Of a stretch of 10,774 bases of DNA, positions 6,312 to 10,774 are shown in pieces (within the stretch, counting starts at the first letter, position 1; each line of letters opens with the position of its first letter). A model generated the notes under the pieces. The model was not told the DNA's origin. It saw only the letters and a list, made by a program, of their open reading frames with translations, and searched no databases. The stretch lies in the NCBI GenBank assembly GCA_021162285.1, contig JAGGYZ010000195.1:1-10774 (forward strand), read 5' to 3'. Both the position numbers and the translations under genes were made by a program. This DNA is from Candidatus Fermentibacteraceae bacterium (GTDB taxonomy: Bacteria > Fermentibacterota > Fermentibacteria > Fermentibacterales > JCC-6).

Positions 6312-7994
6312 ATGAAGACTTTTGTTCTGATTTTCACCGTTGCTATTATCGTTTTTTCAGCATGTGGCAGCGGTGCCGGAAGTGTTCCAGACGGTGCAGT
6401 TATAGCATCCGGCGACAGGGCAGTTTTTCCTGAAGATGTAACAGAATCGTTTGAAAGGTATCGTGGTGATACCACATCAGTGGATATTTTCAAGGAAAAC
6501 ATCATTGCGCGTGAATTGTTCATTTGTCACGCCATTGACCTCGGTCTTGATGAAGACAGAGAGGTTGTAAGACTGACTCACGAGAGGTCAAGAGAACTGC
6601 TGCAGGCACAGTACCTTTCCTTTTCTCTTGATCAGGTAGAGCTCGACAGCGGTGCTGTAAGAGATTTCTGGGAAACAATGGGTACAGGAATCAGCTACAC
6701 CTGCTTCTATCATGAAGACAGTCTGATTGCAGACAGTGTCTGCACAATGGTAAGAAACGGGGAAGATCTGTCGAGATTTGCCGTGGAGATAGGTATGGAT
6801 GAAATCATCAGACAGACCCGGGGGAAAATAACTCTTGAGGACAGAAATTTCTCCAATATAATGGACTATCCTTACCTGATAACGGCAGTACCCGGCGATG
6901 TTATCGATCCTTTCCCTGTAACAATAGGATGGCGCCTGCTGCACATCGATTCAACATGGACCTACCAGCCCGAGCCCTTTGAAAGTGACTCACAGAGAAT
7001 TGGTGCCATGCTTCTTGCCCGTTCCAGGGAAGCAAGAAAGAAGTTTCTTGAGGACAGCCTGAAAACAGCATATCATGTGCAGGTTAACTTTGATGCCCTG
7101 AACATCATGCAGGAGCGGTCTGATTCTCTTGGATATTCATTTGGTGCATTTCTGCCTGAAGAGGAGGAACTGGAAGTAGTATCGTGGGACGGAGGTTCCA
7201 GAAGTCTGTTTTCCGTTGCAGAAAACATTCAGGGACTTCCCGGATATCTTCCACGGTACACAAAGAACCTGCAGTGGCTTGATGACTATGCAAGGAGGCT
7301 TGCACTGTTCGATATAGAAATGGATGAGGCGATAGTTCTCGGGCTGGATACTGCACCTGATATCGCCAGACAGCTGAATTCAAAACACTGGGAAAATCTG
7401 CTTGACAAATACTACGAGGTGGTAATCTCACCGGAAGTTCAGCCGGACACCTCAGCCCTCAACGAAATTTACCTGGAAGTCCGCGATGATCATCTGATTC
7501 CGGAGAGCCGTGTTTTTAATGTGCTCTTTCTGAAAGACACAGACAGGATACAGGCAGCTCAGGAAATGATGTCTTCCGGTGAAGATGTACTTGCTGCAAA
7601 AGATGAGTTTGAAACATTCCCTCCTGTCGTTGCCGAAGGGGAAGAGACTCTTTCAATTCCTTTCAGAAGAGAAATGATTCCGGAGGGTGACAGGGAATCA
7701 CTCTGGGCTCTTGTCCCCGGAGAGGAAGCAGTGGTGTCTCTCTCAGATACAACGGCGCTCTGGTTCCGTCTGGAAACGGTGCTGGATGAACATGTTGCAG
7801 CTTTCGAAGATATAAAGGATCTTGTCACTGCAGAGGCTCGACAGAGAGCAGAAACCGATGTGATACAGGCTCTTGTTGACAGTTTGTCTGAAGAGTATCA
7901 TCTGTATGTTGATCAGGAGTATTTTGAGAGTTTTTATATACCTGCCGAAGCAGACTCTACTTCAGAGACCGAGAGTTCAATGGAGGTCATTTGA
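6312..7994 (+). CDS. SurA/PpiC-like periplasmic chaperone lipoprotein (peptidylprolyl isomerase family)
   Basis: A 560-residue exported protein. MKTF and a hydrophobic stretch end at FSAC, giving Cys18 as the likely lipidation site (Phe at -3). The following helical region with ENIIARELFICHAIDLGLDED (62-82) matches the SurA N-terminal chaperone layout. A first parvulin-like module lies at about 126-213: ISYTCFYHEDS, a helix with NGEDLSRFAVEIG, then PGDVIDPFPVTIGWRLLHID, equivalent to the usual G-x-(I/V)-x-x-P-x-x-x-x-x-G-(W/Y/F)-x-(I/L) strand. A second, more diverged copy lies at about 398-488. Neither keeps a clear GGDLG segment, so isomerase activity is doubtful and a chaperone role more likely. 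Inferred job: escorting outer-membrane proteins or lipoproteins through the periplasm. It has a GGAG ribosome site 7 bases upstream, starts the right-hand operon, and its stop overlaps the next start (TGATG). Confidence 0.75.
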   Translation: MKTFVLIFTVAIIVFSACGSGAGSVPDGAVIASGDRAVFPEDVTESFERYRGDTTSVDIFKENIIARELFICHAIDLGLDEDREVVRLTHERSRELLQAQYLSFSLDQVELDSGAVRDFWETMGTGISYTCFYHEDSLIADSVCTMVRNGEDLSRFAVEIGMDEIIRQTRGKITLEDRNFSNIMDYPYLITAVPGDVIDPFPVTIGWRLLHIDSTWTYQPEPFESDSQRIGAMLLARSREARKKFLEDSLKTAYHVQVNFDALNIMQERSDSLGYSFGAFLPEEEELEVVSWDGGSRSLFSVAENIQGLPGYLPRYTKNLQWLDDYARRLALFDIEMDEAIVLGLDTAPDIARQLNSKHWENLLDKYYEVVISPEVQPDTSALNEIYLEVRDDHLIPESRVFNVLFLKDTDRIQAAQEMMSSGEDVLAAKDEFETFPPVVAEGEETLSIPFRREMIPEGDRESLWALVPGEEAVVSLSDTTALWFRLETVLDEHVAAFEDIKDLVTAEARQRAETDVIQALVDSLSEEYHLYVDQEYFESFYIPAEADSTSETESSMEVI

Positions 7995-8923
7995 TGCGCT
8001 GCAGAAATTGTGGTCACGATAACGGGCGGAATACCGGGAAATGTGAGAACTGCGGATTCAGTCTGGAACCTCAGACAGATCCTATGAAGCAACAGAGAGC
8101 TGCTCTGCAGAAACCCCTGGATGATTCGAAAGGGAGAAATGCGACACCCCCTGATCTTTCATCTACAAGGACGGGGAAAGGCGGTCTTATAGGGTTGATG
8201 GTGTTTCTTATTGGTGCTGCCGGCGCAGTATTTATCGTAAGCAGTTTCGATCGGGCTGAATATGAGCCGGAGGTAGAGATGACAGCTGAAGATCTGGAGG
8301 TTGAAATACCCGTCGATTCCCTTCCGATTCTTCTTGGCACGGATATTGTTTACGTGTTCAACGCAGAGGGAACTTCAGCTGCTCCGAGAACCAATGTAGA
8401 CCTTTCTCTTATACCAGAGGGTACCGGTGTGTCTTTTCTGGGACGAGGTTCCATGTCTATACAGCCTGTTGTAAACTATATGCTGCAGAAGATCAACAGC
8501 AACGATTTCAGGTCACTTGCTCCTGATTCGCTGTATGCCTGGACAGACTCCACAGAAACTGACTACATGGCAGTGGCAATTCTTCCCGTTGTAAGTGATT
8601 CCGCCGAGGTGCAGCCAGTGGAACTGAAGATTCTGTTTACAGAAGAATGGTTCAGAGTGATGATAGATGAATTCAACAAGGATATAGTGGAACCTGCCAA
8701 TGGTTACCGGTATGATGAGAGGGTATTCAACAGTGGAATGAATCAGGCTGTCAGAACCATTTCAAGAAGGAATACTGATGAAAGACCGGTTTATGTTACA
8801 CTTATATTTCCTTCAGAGTCCACCTTTGGCGAGGCGATGGAGATAGCGGAGAGTGTATCTGTAGCAATTGATTCACTGGGTTATGAGGGTTTTAACATAA
8901 AATGGGTAAATGTTACCAACTGA
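7994..8923 (+). CDS. Zinc-ribbon single-pass membrane protein of unknown function
   Basis: A 309-residue protein I do not recognise as a named family. It opens with a zinc ribbon, CRNC (3-6) and CENC (17-20), the four-Cys zinc-binding pattern common in zinc-ribbon membrane proteins. A polar, probably disordered linker (23-62) follows, then one transmembrane helix (about 65-82), an acidic stretch (86-110), and an extracytoplasmic part of about 200 residues. By topology the ribbon should face the cytoplasm. The C-terminal end, RPVYVTLIFPSESTFGEAME and the following helix, then strand FNIKWVNV, faintly recalls the periplasmic fold of ExbD/TolR. That is a weak impression only. ATG 7994 is chosen over TTG 7991 because GGAGG (7982-7986) gives 7-base spacing. 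It overlaps the chaperone gene by 1 base and the M20 gene by 14, so it is co-translated with them. Confidence 0.8.
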   Translation: MRCRNCGHDNGRNTGKCENCGFSLEPQTDPMKQQRAALQKPLDDSKGRNATPPDLSSTRTGKGGLIGLMVFLIGAAGAVFIVSSFDRAEYEPEVEMTAEDLEVEIPVDSLPILLGTDIVYVFNAEGTSAAPRTNVDLSLIPEGTGVSFLGRGSMSIQPVVNYMLQKINSNDFRSLAPDSLYAWTDSTETDYMAVAILPVVSDSAEVQPVELKILFTEEWFRVMIDEFNKDIVEPANGYRYDERVFNSGMNQAVRTISRRNTDERPVYVTLIFPSESTFGEAMEIAESVSVAIDSLGYEGFNIKWVNVTN

Positions 8924-10175
8924 CGATGCTGTTGCCGGGAGGCTGCAGCTTTCAGCTCGAGATAGAGACAAAATTGTACAGCGGTTTGCTTCCACTGTAA
9001 AGTTTCCCACTGTATCGGCTCCAGAGGGTTTCTCTCTGGAGCCTTTTCATATGATGCGTGAGTATTCGACAGCAGCCTGGCCGGAGGTTTTTTCTTCTCT
9101 TGAAATGGAACTGCATGGTGGTGCTTCGATTCTGCTGAAGTGGGAAGGCAATCGAACCCTTGAACCTGTAATGCTCGCTGCCCATCAGGATGTTGTGCCT
9201 GCCGGCAGGTCAGACAACTGGACCCACGATCCTTTCAGTGGTGAAGTTTTTCAAGGCAGAGTATGGGGAAGAGGAACAGTTGATTACAAGTGCGGTTACA
9301 GTGGAATGCTTGAAGCAGTTTCCCTTCTTCTGACCAGGGGATACAAACCGGAGCGTACTGTATATCTGGCTTTTGGCCATGATGAGGAGGTAGGCGGTCT
9401 TTCCGGTGCACAGGCAATCACAGACAGTTTGATTGCCAGGGAAGTTGTCTGCAGCAGTGTTCTGGATGAGGGCGGCTATATCTACTCCGATTCTGACGGT
9501 GGATTTACAGCAGAGCTGGCTGTTGCAGAAAAGGGTTACGCTTCTTTCAGACTGGTTGCTTCAGCTGTTCAGGGGCATTCTTCAGTTCCGCCGCAGAGAA
9601 CTGCAATCGGTACCCTTGCAGCAGGTCTGGTTGCTATTGAAAACAGTGTTTTTCCCCGGACAGAGATTTCTGGAGGAATTAGCTCTTCCAGATGGCTTGC
9701 CACTACTGCAGCTCCCACAGTTATTTCCGGAGGGTACAAAGAGAACATTCTTCCTGAAACAGCAGAAGCTACAGTGAATACCAGACCATCTCCGGGCAGT
9801 TCTGTTTCAGAGGTTTTCAGTCACATTGTCAAGGTTGTGGAGCCGCTTGGCATAGTGGTTGAACTTCTTGACAACGCAAGTGTTTCAGAACCTTCAGAAG
9901 TTTCCAGTGTGAATACAAGGGATATGACGGCGCTCAGAGATGTGATTCTGAAGGTTATTCCAGAAGGAACCCGGTTCAGAACAGGGGTTTTCCCGGCAGC
10001 TACCGATTCCAGAAGGTATTCGAAGGTTGCACAGAACACCTACCGGTTTATGCCGGTACACCTTGGAAACCGGGGAATAGGAGTTCTTCACTCGGTAGAT
10101 GAAAGTATCTCTGTAGCAGACTATCTCAGATGTGTGGAGTTTTATGCCGGATACATCGCCAGAGTCTCCACGTAA
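8910..10175 (+). CDS. M20 family metallohydrolase, CPS1/PM20D1-like
   Basis: A 421-residue di-zinc hydrolase of the M20 peptidase family. The metal and catalytic residues are all present: His92 and Asp94 (AHQDVVPAG), bridging Asp125 (GRGTVDYK), catalytic and metal Glu159-Glu160 (GHDEEVGG), Asp186 (LDEGG), His223 (QGHSS, dimer-lid His) and His394 (LHSVDES). The segments NWTHDPFSGE, RGYKPERTVYLAFGHDEE, VAEKGYASF, TDSRRY (365-370) and TYRFMPV place it in the carboxypeptidase S / PM20D1 branch, whose members hydrolyse peptides or N-acyl amino acids. The substrate here is unknown. No signal peptide is visible, so it is probably cytosolic. It is shorter than PM20D1 and lacks part of the lid-domain insertion. 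The start overlaps the zinc-ribbon gene by 14 bases with only a weak ribosome site, suggesting coupling. A perfect hairpin lies inside the gene at 9017-9043. Confidence 0.9.
   Translation: MLPTDDAVAGRLQLSARDRDKIVQRFASTVKFPTVSAPEGFSLEPFHMMREYSTAAWPEVFSSLEMELHGGASILLKWEGNRTLEPVMLAAHQDVVPAGRSDNWTHDPFSGEVFQGRVWGRGTVDYKCGYSGMLEAVSLLLTRGYKPERTVYLAFGHDEEVGGLSGAQAITDSLIAREVVCSSVLDEGGYIYSDSDGGFTAELAVAEKGYASFRLVASAVQGHSSVPPQRTAIGTLAAGLVAIENSVFPRTEISGGISSSRWLATTAAPTVISGGYKENILPETAEATVNTRPSPGSSVSEVFSHIVKVVEPLGIVVELLDNASVSEPSEVSSVNTRDMTALRDVILKVIPEGTRFRTGVFPAATDSRRYSKVAQNTYRFMPVHLGNRGIGVLHSVDESISVADYLRCVEFYAGYIARVST
9017..9047 (+). other. Intragenic terminator-like hairpin in the M20 gene
   Basis: GGCTCCAGAG (9017-9026) and CTCTGGAGCC (9034-9043) form a perfect 10-bp, mostly G/C stem around a 7-base loop, followed at once by TTTT (9044-9047). 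The shape is that of a short Rho-independent terminator, but it lies about 105 bases into a coding region and encodes ordinary residues (SAPEGFSLEPF). The T tract is only four long. Translating ribosomes would normally prevent its folding. It may be an attenuator acting when translation falters, or a chance inverted repeat. Confidence 0.4.
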
Positions 10176-10774
10176 AGCAGAGCACATACAGAGGGCGGCT
10201 GTTGCAGGGCTGCTTGTCAATGTGTTACTTACTGCTCTGAAAGGATTTGCCGGGGTTCACGCAGGAAGCAGAGCACTTGTAGCTGATGCGGTTCACAGTT
10301 TTTCTGACCTTACAACAGATATTGCTGTTATTGTAGGTGCCAGGTTCTGGTGTAGACCTCCTGATGAAACCCACCCCATGGGGCACAAGGGAATTGAAAC
10401 AGTTGTAAGTTTGTTTATTGGTCTTATGCTTGTTGTTACCGGAATTGGAATAGCAGTTGATTCTCTCAGAACTTTCAGCAGCCATTCCTCATCAATCAGG
10501 CCTGATTTGTTTGCAGTGGTAACTGCAGCGATTTCACTGGTTTCCAAAGAAATACTGTTCAGATGGACACTTAGGAAGGCTGGGAAAACCGGTTCAGGTG
10601 CTCTCGCAGCAAACGCCTGGCACCACCGCTCTGACGGGCTCAGCTCCATTCCAGTTCTTGTGGCAGTGGCAGCTCCTGTGATCAGCAGTTCACTGGGTTT
10701 TTTGGACAGCATAGGAGGTGCTGTTGTTTCCATTTTCATTGTAAATGCAGGCTGGAAAGTGCTTCAGCCTGTAA
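10144..10774 (+). CDS. Cation diffusion facilitator metal transporter, FieF-like (3' partial)
   Basis: The frame is open from ATG 10144 to the window end, giving 210 codons of a gene that runs on; the family's usual length is about 290-320 residues plus. It exports divalent metals such as Zn, Fe or Cd across the inner membrane in exchange for protons. Hydrophobic helices fit the CDF plan. The transport site is HxxxD in TM2 (His51, Asp55 within DAVHSFSD) and HxxxD in TM5 (His160, Asp164 within WHHRSD). E. coli FieF uses DxxxD in TM2, so Asp is replaced by His here, as in zinc-type CDFs such as CzcD. The loop DETHPMGH keeps Asp74, His77 and His81 with the spacing of FieF site B. The C-terminal cytoplasmic domain is off the window. 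The start lies 32 bases inside the M20 gene, with GGAG (10136-10139) 4 bases upstream; a later start would cut into TM1. Confidence 0.9.
   Translation, partial: MPDTSPESPRKAEHIQRAAVAGLLVNVLLTALKGFAGVHAGSRALVADAVHSFSDLTTDIAVIVGARFWCRPPDETHPMGHKGIETVVSLFIGLMLVVTGIGIAVDSLRTFSSHSSSIRPDLFAVVTAAISLVSKEILFRWTLRKAGKTGSGALAANAWHHRSDGLSSIPVLVAVAAPVISSSLGFLDSIGGAVVSIFIVNAGWKVLQPV

Noticed and set aside
10293..10739. Open frame of 148 codons on the - strand
   Set aside because: It lies opposite the CDF transporter, whose + strand frame carries both HxxxD sites and the site B residues; the antisense translation is Ser/Thr/Pro-rich with no recognisable motif.
1..10774. Mobile element, CRISPR array, tRNA, phage or defence system
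   Set aside because: No transposase, integrase, terminal repeats, regularly spaced repeats, cloverleaf or defence-type domains were found; nearly every base is explained by core or envelope genes.

Overview
The window looks like a compact piece of chromosome from a diderm (outer-membrane) bacterium, probably an uncultured lineage near the Fibrobacteres-Chlorobi-Bacteroidetes (FCB) group. The reasons are a PorV/UPF0164-like outer-membrane barrel, an OmpA peptidoglycan-binding domain, two lipoproteins and a DUF4837-type lipoprotein, a family known mainly from Bacteroidetes and relatives. The phylum is an inference from gene content, not a measurement. I see no mobile element, CRISPR array, tRNA, rRNA or phage gene. 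Coding density is very high: the largest gap between genes is 98 bases, so no stretch over 300 bases lacks a gene.

Left block (1-4863, + strand): six closely packed genes. They are a 5'-truncated barrel/OmpA fusion protein, a small DUF948-like membrane protein, a DUF4837-like lipoprotein, a TPR protein, type II 3-dehydroquinase (aroQ) and elongation factor P (efp). Gaps are at most 25 bases and two junctions overlap as ATGA, so this is probably one operon. It joins an envelope half (barrel, DUF948, lipoprotein) to a housekeeping half (TPR, aroQ, efp). The aroQ-efp pairing is a common bacterial arrangement.

Middle (4882-6213, - strand): a PBP4/DacB-type D-Ala-D-Ala carboxypeptidase (peptidase S13), convergent with efp across an 18-base gap. 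Upstream of it is a 98-base divergent intergenic region with promoter-like hexamers on both strands.

Right block (6312-10774, + strand): four genes, each overlapping the next. They are a SurA/PpiC-like lipoprotein chaperone, a zinc-ribbon single-pass membrane protein of unknown function, an M20 metallohydrolase of the CPS1/PM20D1 type, and a cation diffusion facilitator (FieF-like) cut by the window end. This arrangement implies co-transcription and translational coupling. Envelope biogenesis runs through the window (OmpA anchoring, peptidoglycan hydrolase, periplasmic chaperone, lipoproteins).

Most of the window is ordinary core genome. The points most worth a second look are the architecture of the first protein (barrel, then two PGF-pre-PGF-like modules, then OmpA), a perfect 10-bp terminator-like hairpin inside the M20 gene, interleaved divergent promoters before dacB, and the uncharacterised zinc-ribbon protein.
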